DNA of 64,000 nucleotides from Sinomicrobium kalidii (GCF_021183825.1 NZ_CP089211.1:868001-932000); one strand, 5' to 3'. Shown: positions 10,001 to 17,680, numbered from the stretch's first letter. The notes: generated by a model from the sequence alone, not told the origin. Numbers and translations are program-made.

Positions 10001-11505
10001 GCCCGGAAATCGAACTGGTTTTCTTCCCGGGAAAGATCGGCCAGCCCGTTAAAGCTCATGGTAAAGTTCTTATCGCCGGAAACCAGCGAACCGTCAAAGA
10101 GCTGATCCTTAACAACACCGGAGACCGCTACATTTTTATAGCTGTAATTGTTATACACAATATAGTTTACCATTCCCCTTACCTCGGTATTGAGGGTTTC
10201 CTTGGTAAAGCCCTTACCGTCTACATCCAGGTCGAGCGTAGACTTCCCAAAGTTTTCGTCCTCGACGAATTGCCCCAGATCAAAATCCTTAAGGGTTATT
10301 GACCCTACATAAGAAGCATTGTCAATATCGTTTATTTCCGTAAGTTCCAGTTTGGATATGCTGCTTCCCAGTTCGGTTTCCAGCTCCAGATCGGTTTTTA
10401 TTGCGGTTTCGGTGATCAGGGCCTTCCCCCTTGCACGGAGTTGCCCCAGCCTGGCCAGTGAAGACGGCAGTGAATTCCCCAGGATATTGGGCAGCAAACT
10501 CCTCAACTGGTGGTAATTGGAAGAGAGGTACCCGATATTGGCATCCATTATAAAAGGTATATCTGATGAGAACAGTCCCTTAAAATTAAAATTACCGCTT
10601 ATGCTCGTATTGTCCGTAGTGACCCGAAGATTTCCCGCATACAGATCGTTCAATGTACCCTCCACTTTCGAGGAGAAGGTAACCCGTTTCCCCTTTCCGA
10701 ACTCGTTATAAAACGTATTGACCTCGTCAAAGGCAATAGTGGCTTCTTCAAAAACACCTTCTACCTTCACCTTGTTCAGAAAGTCCGCAAGTTCTTCCCT
10801 GTCATAACGGAAAGTCAGGTTTCCCCTTACATTCGAACCCGGCGTTTCTATAAAAAGATTGTCAAAATGCATGGCATCGAGACTGTATGTAAAATCAGTA
10901 TCCAGCTTCTCTACGGCAATGCCTCTGTCAGCCACAAAGCCGAGCTGTTTTATCGATGCAGACACTTCAGGCCCTTCAATTTTAAAATCATGAACATCCG
11001 CCTTTATCTCTTTGAAATCAAATACTTCGGGTGTTTCCGCATTTTCATCCGTCAACCTGAACCGGGCATCCCTGACATCAATCAGCGAAGTCGTCAGGAG
11101 AAAGGGTTCCGCACTACTGGTAGTGTCCTGGCTTTCGAGTTTTTGTACAAATACGTCCAGGTTGGCATCTTCTTCCCCGGCATACGTTTTCAGGTTAAAC
11201 ACAACACCGCTCATATCAATATCGCCGAACTTCAGTTTCCCATCTATCATGCTCCTTACATTACGTACACTGAGCAGGGAAGTGTTGAGCCTGTTCACGG
11301 CGATCAGGGTATCTTTATGATGGTCTTCAATGTAAATTCCCCGGAGGCTTACGCTTCCGAAAAACGATATATAGACCCTGCGAACCTGGATATTGGTACC
11401 GAAATCCTCATTGAGCATCCGGGTCACCCTATCGGCAATACCCTTCTGTACCGGAGGCAACGCCAGAAAAATACTGATGGCCACCAGCAATGAAAACAGG
11501 ATCAA
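7066..11505 (-). CDS. tamB: TamB-like translocation/assembly module protein (DUF490 family)
   Basis: A 1479-residue envelope protein anchored by one N-terminal hydrophobic segment (FSLLVAISIFLALPPV) and followed by long beta-rich AsmA/TamB-type repeats. It ends in a DUF490-type C-terminus. Families of this kind form a hydrophobic groove across the periplasm and take part in outer-membrane protein assembly or lipid transport. The phrase FGSVSLRGIYIEDHHKDTLIAV near residue 50 is typical of the Bacteroidota form. The only conventional start before the membrane segment is TTG at 11505, with AGGA a few bases upstream. The open frame continues to a stop at 11557-11559 through basic residues (RKEHIKRFRKIAVRTF) that look like a natural inside-positive flank, but contain no ATG, GTG or TTG. 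The true start is therefore uncertain. Divergent from tsaD. Confidence 0.88.
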   Translation of the reverse strand: MILFSLLVAISIFLALPPVQKGIADRVTRMLNEDFGTNIQVRRVYISFFGSVSLRGIYIEDHHKDTLIAVNRLNTSLLSVRNVRSMIDGKLKFGDIDMSGVVFNLKTYAGEEDANLDVFVQKLESQDTTSSAEPFLLTTSLIDVRDARFRLTDENAETPEVFDFKEIKADVHDFKIEGPEVSASIKQLGFVADRGIAVEKLDTDFTYSLDAMHFDNLFIETPGSNVRGNLTFRYDREELADFLNKVKVEGVFEEATIAFDEVNTFYNEFGKGKRVTFSSKVEGTLNDLYAGNLRVTTDNTSISGNFNFKGLFSSDIPFIMDANIGYLSSNYHQLRSLLPNILGNSLPSSLARLGQLRARGKALITETAIKTDLELETELGSSISKLELTEINDIDNASYVGSITLKDFDLGQFVEDENFGKSTLDLDVDGKGFTKETLNTEVRGMVNYIVYNNYSYKNVAVSGVVKDQLFDGSLVSGDKNFTMSFNGLADLSREENQFDFRASITHADLNALNFVSRDSISVFSGDISMNITGNDIDNLKGEINFSKTNYKNQNDDYYFEDFKIISVIDETGRVLTVDSPEIINGFMKGNFSFRELGKIVQNSVGSIYANYNPHEIQPDQYVEFNFFINSKIIEVFYPRVKLGKNTYIKGEMIADEGDFKFNFRSPNIDAFGNALKNIDLQIDNKNPLFNTYVEVGEIDTDFYNISGFNLINTTIKDTLFFRTEFKGGDGFKDEYNLNFYHTITPDNKSVVGLKRSEVGFKGNKWLLNKDNNHKNRVVFNKTLDTITIEEVVMNYAEEQINLQGKMIDSTYKDLSVQFRNVALDKVTPSIDNFDLKGLMNGEFYILQQRKNYYPSSSLRIDDFTVNEVNLGNFDVGIVGNQDLSSYGIDAVIQKGNKKVLDVVGDVAFENDVSSLDVEMSLEDLDMAAFSMLGADVISDMRGLASGNARLTGTFKKPDLNGRLTLHDAGLRIPYLNVDLDFEKEATVDLFGQTFQFNDITLTDTEFNTQALFNGSITHTAFSDWYLDLGLDTRGNRFLALNTPETEEELFYGIGFINGEAQIYGLTDELTIKMFATTAKGTSLKIPLDNEVSVGDTSFINFIDKNAEASFDTHERELASYKGLEMEFDLDINPEAEVEIVIDKELGSSLKGRGAGNILLEINTNGKFRMWGDFTTYSGDYNFKYGGVIEKKFKVKPGGFISWNGDPLRANVDLEAVYNLNANPAVLLDNNSVTRKIETDLIIKLNGELLQPDIDFDIQFPGTNAVINSELQYKLDDKSKRELQALSLLSQGAFINNEINITGGGVAGNFIESGFSMLNDILNSGDGKFDVGLSYELGTRDPNLDFETQDRFGVTVSTQISERVLINGKIGVPIGGVAETAVAGDVEVQILLNEDGTLRARIFNRENEIQQWLADRIGYTQGAGLSYQVDFNTFRELLQKIFGAKEEPENNAPAIQKEASTGSGSMGGGLIQFGEKGKSK

Positions 11506-11632
11506 AAAGGTCCTGACTGCTATTTTCCTGAATCTTTTGATATGCTCTTTTCGGATTTACGGGTTATGAAATACAAATTACGGTACCGGTCTGTTGTCGG
11601 GCTGGTTCGTGGAAACAACAAAACAAATTGCC

Positions 11633-11640
11633 TACCTTTG
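11633..11640 (+). promoter_or_regulatory. -7 promoter box of tsaD
   Basis: TACCTTTG, an exact TAnnTTTG match, 28 bases before the tsaD ATG. The -33 region is not convincing. Confidence 0.5.
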
Positions 11641-11668
11641 CGGAACAATTTTTATTCCAAAAGTGCTG

Positions 11669-12691
11669 ATGAAGGAACAAAAAACATACGTCCTTGCCAT
11701 AGAATCTTCCTGCGATGACACTTCGGCCGCTGTTCTCCTTAACGGGAAAGTCCTGAGCAATGTTGTTGCTACCCAAAAAATTCACGAGGAATACGGCGGT
11801 GTTGTTCCGGAACTGGCCTCCAGGGCACACCAGCAAAATATCGTTCCGGTGGTCCACATGGCCCTGGACAAAGCAAATATCGGTAAAAAAGCGTTATCTG
11901 CCATAGCTTTTACCAGCGGGCCCGGATTATTGGGATCGCTGCTTGTGGGCACTTCCTTTGCCAAGTCACTGGCACTGGGGCTGGACATTCCGCTTATCGA
12001 GGTCAATCACATGCAGGCGCACATACTTGCCCATTTTATCGAAGAAGAAGGTTATGACAGACCTGCGTTCCCCTTCCTGGCCATGACCATAAGCGGGGGC
12101 CATACCCAGGTCATCCGGGTAGACGACTATTTCGACATGACCATAATAGGCGAAACCATCGACGACGCCGTAGGCGAAGCTTTTGACAAAAGCGCCAAGA
12201 TACTGGGGCTGCCTTATCCGGGCGGACCACTTATCGACAAGTATGCCCGGGAGGGAGACCCGAAAGCCTTCAAATTCCCGAAACCCAGGGTAGACGGACT
12301 CAACTTCAGCTTCAGCGGGCTAAAAACCTCCATTCTCTATTTTATACAAAAACATACTGCCGAAAATCCCGGTTTTATCGAAGAAAACCTGAAGGATATC
12401 TGCGCTTCCATACAATACACCATTGTCAATATCCTCATGGACAAGCTCAAAAAGGCAGTGAAGGAGACGGGGATAAGGCAAATTGCCATCGGCGGCGGCG
12501 TATCTGCCAATTCCGGAATACGGGATGCCCTTAAACAAGCTGAAAAGAAATACGGTTGGAAGACCTTTATTCCCAAATTTGAATATACGACCGATAATGC
12601 CGCCATGATCGGTATTACCGGTTACCTGAAATACAAGGAAAAAAGGTTTTCGGCCCAGACGGTTACGGCCAAGGCCAGGTTTAAGGTCTGA
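11669..12691 (+). CDS. tsaD: tRNA N6-adenosine threonylcarbamoyltransferase
   Basis: Transfers the threonylcarbamoyl group to A37 of tRNAs reading ANN codons, acting with TsaB and TsaE in the cytoplasm. The 340-residue protein begins MKEQKTYVLAIESSCDDT, the usual TsaD/Kae1 start. It has the metal-binding HMQAH motif (His114 and His118), SGGHTQ, and the ASKH-fold blocks GEAFDKSAKILGLPYPGG and GGGVSAN. The upstream in-frame extension to 11594 was rejected because it would cover the promoter box and the family begins at MKEQ. Expected to be essential. Confidence 0.97.
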   Translation: MKEQKTYVLAIESSCDDTSAAVLLNGKVLSNVVATQKIHEEYGGVVPELASRAHQQNIVPVVHMALDKANIGKKALSAIAFTSGPGLLGSLLVGTSFAKSLALGLDIPLIEVNHMQAHILAHFIEEEGYDRPAFPFLAMTISGGHTQVIRVDDYFDMTIIGETIDDAVGEAFDKSAKILGLPYPGGPLIDKYAREGDPKAFKFPKPRVDGLNFSFSGLKTSILYFIQKHTAENPGFIEENLKDICASIQYTIVNILMDKLKKAVKETGIRQIAIGGGVSANSGIRDALKQAEKKYGWKTFIPKFEYTTDNAAMIGITGYLKYKEKRFSAQTVTAKARFKV

Positions 12692-12959
12692 ATAGTTGCA
12701 TACAATAACCCGGGCACTTCCTCTCCTGTCTCAGGCCTGCTATCCCGGATTTGAAATGTTAAAAAACAGGCGCGTTCCGTATTTTTTTTGTAAATTACTT
12801 CCATAAATCCATACGCCTCAAATTCATTACACCGTTAAAAATGAAGCCCCATATTTCAACTTCACGCATTATACCCCCCCTCAAAGTTTTTGCGGACATA
12901 AACCCCGGGTGTCCTTAATTGTCCGGGAGTTAAATTATTCTAACCAAAAATCTTTCACC

Positions 12960-13115
12960 ATGAAAAAACAGATTCTAAATCTCGGAACACCGCTCGACAA
13001 GCAACAACAGAGAACCATTACAGGTGGTAAAAAACAATGTGTGGGCCCTGACCTGACCTGTATTGAATACGGTCCTCATTGTGCCGAACTGATATGCCAG
13101 ATAGGGCCTTTATAG
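12960..13115 (+). CDS. Small double-glycine leader peptide, possible bacteriocin/RiPP precursor
   Basis: A 51-residue peptide. The N-terminal 23 residues (MKKQILNLGTPLDKQQQRTITGG) look like the double-glycine leaders of Bacteroidota natural-product and bacteriocin precursors, with cleavage expected after Gly22-Gly23. The 28-residue core that follows is KK plus a segment with four cysteines, at positions 27, 34, 41 and 46 (spacings 6, 6 and 4), and no serine. Paired disulfides or metal binding are possible. No modification enzyme, peptidase-containing ABC transporter or immunity gene lies nearby. A GTG-started extension from 12909 was rejected because the leader starts cleanly at 12960. It sits tail-to-tail with an AraC regulator. 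The function is not known. Confidence 0.72.
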   Translation: MKKQILNLGTPLDKQQQRTITGGKKQCVGPDLTCIEYGPHCAELICQIGPL

Positions 13116-13204
13116 CGGTATAGCACAGTATCTCCCTGAGATGATGCCGGGGGTTCTTACCCCGGAACATAATGTTTCAGTAGGGTAATCCGGGTTAAAA
13201 CCGT

Positions 13205-14080
13205 CTATTTATATTTTTTTACAAAATCGGACGGCGTAAGCCCGGTTTTTTGTTTGAACAACCGGGAAAAATAGGCGTAATCTTCGTAGCCAAGCTTTCT
13301 CCCGATCTGCGAAAAAGTATTGGATGAATGGACCAGCAAACGTTTGGCTTCCAGGATTACCCGCTCCGCAATAAGATCGGAAGTGGTCTTTTGCAGGGCG
13401 GCCTTTACCATGCGATTGAGGTGCTTGGGACTAACATGCATCATGGCCGCATAGGCCGTAGGCGATTTTTCCGCCGTGTAGTGTTCCGCTATCAGTTGTT
13501 CCAGTTGTCTTGTTTTCCGCGTATAGGTAACGGGTACGGACGTCATTTCAGCACCACTCTCCAGATACAGCCGGCCGAGATCGATATACAACAGGTCCAG
13601 TAAACTCACTATCCGTTGTATCTTACAGAAGTTTTCCGTACCGTATTCAGACTGGATTTCCCTGAAATACCAGCTTATTCCGGAAATATGAGAGGGCTCC
13701 AGAAACAGGTATGGCGGGTTCTGGGCGGAAAAATAAAAAGGAAATGCATATACGGAACGGTTAACAAAGTGGGTTTCATAAAATTCCCGGGTATGAAACA
13801 GTACATAACCGTCGGCATCTTCCGAAAACTGCCAGTGATGGGTTTGCCCCGGGTACATCAAAAAAACACTGCCCGGTCTTATTTCGTAAGAATTAAAATC
13901 GATCTCGTGAATACCGCTTCCCCGGGTAAAAAGCACCACCACAAAAAAATCATGCTTATGCGGAACAGTGATCGTTTCACGAAAGCTGTCCGAATGCCTG
14001 CGAAAGGTATTGCTGTAAAAATAGGGGGATTCTTCCTCCTGTTCAAACGCCCTGATATGCAATACCTGGATATTTTTCAT
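13205..14080 (-). CDS. AraC-family transcriptional regulator
   Basis: A 291-residue regulator. Residues about 1-160 form a cupin-like sensing domain (HKHDFFVVVLFTRGSGIHEIDF). Residues about 190-290 form the paired helix-turn-helix AraC domain, with the signature end IGRKLGYEDYAYFSRLFKQKTGLTPSDFVKKYK. Proteins of this kind bind a small ligand and control an adjacent gene or operon. The two neighbours are the leader peptide gene (convergent) and the DUF983 gene (divergent, 99 bp away). Neither gives a clear clue to the ligand. Confidence 0.93.
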   Translation of the reverse strand: MKNIQVLHIRAFEQEEESPYFYSNTFRRHSDSFRETITVPHKHDFFVVVLFTRGSGIHEIDFNSYEIRPGSVFLMYPGQTHHWQFSEDADGYVLFHTREFYETHFVNRSVYAFPFYFSAQNPPYLFLEPSHISGISWYFREIQSEYGTENFCKIQRIVSLLDLLYIDLGRLYLESGAEMTSVPVTYTRKTRQLEQLIAEHYTAEKSPTAYAAMMHVSPKHLNRMVKAALQKTTSDLIAERVILEAKRLLVHSSNTFSQIGRKLGYEDYAYFSRLFKQKTGLTPSDFVKKYK

Positions 14081-14179
14081 CGCTCCTTTTATGTCCTAAA
14101 AGTACAAATTAAAGCGATAAAAGTATAATAACAGGCCTTTGTTTTATATACAACTTTGCATATAAAATAAAACAAAGCT

Positions 14180-14554
14180 ATGTTTGATATCCTTAACATC
14201 ATCCGTGGAAAATGTCCAAATTGTGAAAAAGGAGACATTTTCGATACCCGCGGCAACCCCTTCCTTTTTCGCATGCCGAGGATGCACCCGAAATGCAAAA
14301 ACTGCCGGTACACCTTTTCGCGGGAGCCGGGTTATTTTTTCGGAGCCATGTATGTAAGCTATGCACTTACCATTGCCGAAATGATCGTAATACTTCTTTT
14401 TGTTAAATTCCTGCTGGGGCTTGGAAATTTACCTGCATTTTTTATAATTGCCTTTACCGCCGTTGTATCCAGCACTTTCAATTTTCGTATGTCCCGCACC
14501 ATCTGGATATATATGTTCCGGAAAAAGAAAATAACTGGCCGGACCGGGGCTTAA
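14180..14554 (+). CDS. DUF983 membrane protein with zinc-ribbon-like N-terminus
   Basis: A 124-residue protein. Residues 8-42 carry two CxxC pairs (GKCPNCEKGD and PKCKNCRYTF), probably a small zinc ribbon. Two hydrophobic segments follow, at about 57-77 and 82-100, with a basic tail. This is the DUF983 pattern; the function is unknown. It is the first gene of a plus-strand run (GNAT-like, rsmE, DUF4159, SpoU methyltransferase). Confidence 0.85.
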   Translation: MFDILNIIRGKCPNCEKGDIFDTRGNPFLFRMPRMHPKCKNCRYTFSREPGYFFGAMYVSYALTIAEMIVILLFVKFLLGLGNLPAFFIIAFTAVVSSTFNFRMSRTIWIYMFRKKKITGRTGA

Positions 14555-14574
14555 CACCTTTAAAATACGATACT

Positions 14575-15096
14575 ATGGAAATCACAGTTAAATATGTAGT
14601 TCTCACCGAAGATCACGCCGCCTGGATCATAGAGAATACCAGGGCGCAATACCGGGAACTTTTCGGGGACCACCCGGAATATGCCGATATCGAATCGCAC
14701 CTGGACCGGGTTTATGAGCCGGAGCCGTTTATAAAAAGCCACAACGATTTCTCGAAACAGATGTTAATGGCCTTCGAGGGCGATATCGCCCTGGCATCGG
14801 CAGAACTGATCTCATTGCTGCCGGAAGAGGAAAAACCGGAAGAAAGCTCCAAACCGCTTCTTTTTCACAAAGTCATTCATAACACCGGGGGAAAAGGCCT
14901 CCCCGAACTGCTGGAGCGTGCGGAACAGATCGCCCGGCAGCGAAAGCACGATGCGTTGGTCGTAAAAACATGGAAAACAAGAGACACGGCACAAAAAATA
15001 ATTCGCGATGCCGGGTTTGAAACACTAAAAACAGGGACAGTGACTATCGGCAAGGCTACACTGGAACAGTCTTTTTTCATGAAAAAGATCGAATAG
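14575..15096 (+). CDS. GNAT-like protein, divergent
   Basis: A 173-residue protein 20 bases after the DUF983 gene. The start (KYVVLTEDHAAWIIENTRAQYRELFGD) resembles the first helix of GCN5-type acetyltransferases. The C-terminal third (LLFHKVIHNTGGKGLPELL, then ALVVKTWKTRDTAQKIIRDAGFETLKTG) resembles the acetyl-CoA loop and the W-K-x-N-x-x-A-x-x-x-Y-x-x-x-G-F region of that fold, but degenerate. Acetyltransferase activity is uncertain. It could be a catalytically dead or unrelated protein of the same shape. Confidence 0.55.
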   Translation: MEITVKYVVLTEDHAAWIIENTRAQYRELFGDHPEYADIESHLDRVYEPEPFIKSHNDFSKQMLMAFEGDIALASAELISLLPEEEKPEESSKPLLFHKVIHNTGGKGLPELLERAEQIARQRKHDALVVKTWKTRDTAQKIIRDAGFETLKTGTVTIGKATLEQSFFMKKIE

Positions 15097-15131
15097 CCGC
15101 GGGCAGTCTGCCGAGTTGGGGCAATAATTTA

Positions 15132-15139
15132 TATATTCG
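15132..15139 (+). promoter_or_regulatory. Possible -7 box before rsmE
   Basis: TATATTCG differs from TAnnTTTG at one position and lies 24 bases before the rsmE start. Confidence 0.35.
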
Positions 15140-15163
15140 CAAAAACCAGCACAGTTTGCGCCC

Positions 15164-15877
15164 ATGAACCTATTTTACAATCCGGATATTTCCGTGGAAG
15201 ACACCCGGTTCTCCTTTGACCGGGACGAAAGCAGGCATATTGTAAAAGTCCTGCGGAAAAAGGAAGGTGACCATATACACCTCACCAACGGGAACGGCCG
15301 GATATTCGAAGCCGAGATCACCCTGGCCGATATTAAACACTGTACGGCAAAAATCACGGAAAAAACGCAACAGCCGCCAAGAGATTATTCCCTGCACCTG
15401 GCCGTTGCCCCGACCAAGATGAACGACCGCTACGAATGGTTCCTGGAAAAGGCCACTGAAATAGGTGTTGACGAAATCACCCCGGTGATCTGTTCTCATT
15501 CCGAAAGAACAAAAATAAAACCCGAAAGACTGGAAAAGATCATCCAATCGGCCATGAAGCAGTCGCTTTCGGCCTATTTACCGAAACTGAACCCGGCTGT
15601 ACCGCTACACGAATTTTTGCAGGAGGAAAGGCAGGGACAAATGTTCATAGCGCATTGTGAAGAAGAAAAAGAACGGTTCTTCCTGCAGCAAAAAATCATC
15701 CCCGGACAAAAAGTAACCATTCTCATAGGTCCGGAAGGCGACTTTTCGGAGAAAGAAATCGCACTGGCCCTGGACAAAGCATATATTCCCGTATCTTTGG
15801 GGAATACCCGGCTACGGACAGAAACGGCAGCCATAGTGGCCTGTCATACCGTTGCATTGACAAACCAGAAAACATAA
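15164..15877 (+). CDS. rsmE: 16S rRNA (uracil-1498-N3)-methyltransferase
   Basis: Methylates U1498 of 16S rRNA with S-adenosylmethionine. It has 237 residues. The N-terminal PUA-like part holds the family block SRHIVKVLRKKEGDHIHLTNGNG. The C-terminal SPOUT knot holds ILIGPEGDFSEKEIALAL and SLGNTRLRTETAAI, matching the usual GPEGGF and LGxRxLRxETA motifs with D in place of the second G. It sits in a plus-strand run of small conserved genes. Confidence 0.95.
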   Translation: MNLFYNPDISVEDTRFSFDRDESRHIVKVLRKKEGDHIHLTNGNGRIFEAEITLADIKHCTAKITEKTQQPPRDYSLHLAVAPTKMNDRYEWFLEKATEIGVDEITPVICSHSERTKIKPERLEKIIQSAMKQSLSAYLPKLNPAVPLHEFLQEERQGQMFIAHCEEEKERFFLQQKIIPGQKVTILIGPEGDFSEKEIALALDKAYIPVSLGNTRLRTETAAIVACHTVALTNQKT

Positions 15878-15885
15878 CCCCGTAA

Positions 15886-15905
15886 AGACGCACGGCCGTG
15901 CGTCT
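15886..15905. repeat. Perfect 20-bp palindrome (REP-like)
   Basis: A perfect palindrome between rsmE and the DUF4159 gene; each half arm is AGACGCACGG. A further imperfect arm extends on both sides (CGTAA and TATACG). Motifs of this shape occur as dispersed repeats in several bacterial groups. It could also attenuate transcription, although no T-run follows. Confidence 0.7.
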
Positions 15906-15935
15906 CTATACGGAAACAGGATTATTAAGAAAAAA

Positions 15936-16583
15936 ATGAACAAAATCCTCCTCATCCTTCTTTTCTTTTTTACCCTGGGCCACTGTCTCAACGCCCAGGA
16001 TATCGCCGTACTGAAATACGGCGGCGGGGGCGACTGGTATGCCAACCCTACTTCCGTGCCCAACCTCATACGGTTCTGCAACCGGGAACTGGGCACCAGC
16101 ATCAACGAAAAACCCCAGACCGTGGAAGCCGGCAGTATGGATATTTTCCAGTATCCCTTCCTGCACATGACCGGGCACGGCAATGTCTTTTTCTCGGAAG
16201 AAGAGGCCAAAAACCTCCGCACCTACCTCCTTTCCGGCGGTTTCCTGCACATTGACGACAATTACGGCATGAAGCCCTATCTCGAAAAAGAATTACCCAA
16301 GATCTTCCCGGACAAGGAATGGACGGAACTTCCGGCCAACCACCCCATATTTCAACAGAAATTCCGGTTTCCGGACGGACTGCCCAAAATACACGAACAC
16401 GACAACAAGCCTCCGCAGGCTTACGGATATTTTCACAAAGGCCGGCTGGTACTACTGTACACCTACGAAACCGATCTCGGTGACGGCTGGGAAGACCCGG
16501 AAGTCCACCACGACCCTGGGGAGGTACGCCGGAAAGCCTTGCAAATGGGGGCTAATATCGTCCAGTTTGTCTTTGAGAATTAA
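15936..16583 (+). CDS. DUF4159 domain exported protein
   Basis: A 215-residue protein with a signal peptide (LLILLFFFTLGHCLNAQD, cleavage after the AQ region) and then a DUF4159 domain. Recognisable blocks are LKYGGGGDWYANPTSVPNL, MTGHGNVFFSEEEAKNLRTYL, GGFLHIDDNYG and YFHKGRLVLLYTYETDLGDGWED. The fold is related to class I glutamine amidotransferase-like domains. The role is unknown. It lies four bases before the SpoU methyltransferase gene, so the two are translationally linked. Confidence 0.85.
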   Translation: MNKILLILLFFFTLGHCLNAQDIAVLKYGGGGDWYANPTSVPNLIRFCNRELGTSINEKPQTVEAGSMDIFQYPFLHMTGHGNVFFSEEEAKNLRTYLLSGGFLHIDDNYGMKPYLEKELPKIFPDKEWTELPANHPIFQQKFRFPDGLPKIHEHDNKPPQAYGYFHKGRLVLLYTYETDLGDGWEDPEVHHDPGEVRRKALQMGANIVQFVFEN

Positions 16584-16587
16584 CCGT

Positions 16588-17094
16588 ATGCAACTTACCC
16601 ATCACAACACTTTATTTCAAAAGAAAGAATTTCCCCTTATCCTGGTTTGCGATACGGTAACGGGGCCGGCCAATATCGGCGGACTCTTCCGTATCGCTGA
16701 AGCCTTCGGTATCCGGGAAATTCTATTTTGCGGAAACCGTCCGCCGGAATTCTCCCCGCGAATGAAAAAGACCGCCCGTTCTGCCGATAAACGGGTTTCA
16801 TCCTCATACAACAAAAACACGACGGAGATCATAACCCGCTTAAAAGATGAAGGGTTTATCATCGTTTCACTGGAAATAACAGCGCAAAGTACGGCCCTGC
16901 ACCATTTCGATTTTTCAGCTTTTTCAAAAATCGCCCTTGTAGCCGGCAATGAAAGCCTGGGGGTTTCTCCCGACGCGATTCGTGCTTCAGATCACTGTGT
17001 ACACATAGAGATGTTCGGCAATAACAGCAGCATGAACGTAGTACAGGCCACGGGAATAGCCCTTTATGAGATTACCCGGCAGATCAGCAGTTAA
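16588..17094 (+). CDS. TrmH/SpoU-family RNA 2'-O-methyltransferase
   Basis: A 168-residue SPOUT methyltransferase consisting of the catalytic domain only. Motif 1 is visible in TVTGPANIGGLFRIAEAFGI. Motif 2 is ALVAGNESLGVS and motif 3 is MFGNNSSMNVVQATGIALYE, which forms the knot and binds S-adenosylmethionine. The length and compactness are those of small TrmH-type or TrmL-type tRNA enzymes; the target nucleotide cannot be assigned. The ATG at 16588 follows the DUF4159 stop by four bases, which makes the longer frame from 16480 unlikely. Confidence 0.9.
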   Translation: MQLTHHNTLFQKKEFPLILVCDTVTGPANIGGLFRIAEAFGIREILFCGNRPPEFSPRMKKTARSADKRVSSSYNKNTTEIITRLKDEGFIIVSLEITAQSTALHHFDFSAFSKIALVAGNESLGVSPDAIRASDHCVHIEMFGNNSSMNVVQATGIALYEITRQISS

Positions 17095-17216
17095 AAACGA
17101 ACGAAATAATTTGATGGCCAGGTCGCAACACAAAGACCGGGTATGCCGAAAACCCAAAATTTCCGGCTCCATATTATTTTAACACAAACAAGCTGTATAA
17201 AAATATAGCAATTATT

Positions 17217-17224
17217 TACTTTTG
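17217..17224 (+). promoter_or_regulatory. -7 promoter box of the putative copper locus
   Basis: TACTTTTG, an exact TAnnTTTG match, ends only four bases before the GTG start at 17229. The transcript would therefore begin at or very near the start codon, giving a leaderless message, unless translation starts further in. Confidence 0.5.
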
Positions 17225-17228
17225 CCGT

Positions 17229-17594
17229 GTGAAACACGGTTTTCTCATACTGGCCCTTGTCATTTGTCTGAAACCCGCATATCCTTTCCTGGAATACGCG
17301 GCCAATTATGACTATATCAGCAAGGTACTTTGCATAAACAAAGAAAAACCGGAAATGCAATGCTACGGCAAATGCTACCTGATGAGCGCAGTTAAGGCAG
17401 AGGCCGAAGACGACCACAGGGACAAACCGATAGCAAAATTCGAATCCCAACTGCTCTATTTCCAGAACACGGAAGAACATACTCCGGCGCGTTTTGTTTA
17501 TGCACCGCAAACCGCTAACACTTATCATTCTCCTGAACATTACACTTCCCTTTTCGGGGAAAACCCTTTCAAACCTCCGATTTCATTGCTTTAA
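17229..17594 (+). CDS. Small exported protein with C-x9-C-x3-C motif, paralogue 1
   Basis: A 121-residue protein with an N-terminal hydrophobic segment (FLILALVICLKPAYPF) and then LEYAANYDYI. A cysteine motif follows with Cys35, Cys45 and Cys49 (LCINKEKPEMQCYGKCYLM). It ends NPFKPPISLL. The gene at 18143 encodes a clear paralogue with identical cysteine positions and the same C-terminal PPISL. The GTG start is supported by the matching start of the paralogue. It heads a run that contains MbnP- and MbnH-like genes, so a role in periplasmic or membrane copper handling is inferred. No family name is known to me. Confidence 0.8.
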   Translation: MKHGFLILALVICLKPAYPFLEYAANYDYISKVLCINKEKPEMQCYGKCYLMSAVKAEAEDDHRDKPIAKFESQLLYFQNTEEHTPARFVYAPQTANTYHSPEHYTSLFGENPFKPPISLL

Positions 17595-17680
17595 ATCGTC
17601 GATTAACCCTCGTTGCCTTCCGGTTTCCCGGAAAAGGCCGTGTTTTATGTATTTCGAGTTCAAATAAAATATTTTTTGCA

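Noticed and set aside
9283..10302. Plus-strand open frame of 339 codons
   Set aside because: Antisense to the tamB-like gene. It arises from codon bias of the true gene and shows no recognisable motif.
12909..12959. GTG-started N-terminal extension of the leader peptide
   Set aside because: Double-glycine leaders of this type start at MKKQ; the extension has no match to a leader and is not needed.
13147..13165. CCGGGG/CCCCGG hairpin after the leader peptide gene as a terminator
   Set aside because: The stem is good but no T-run follows on either strand, so it was not called.
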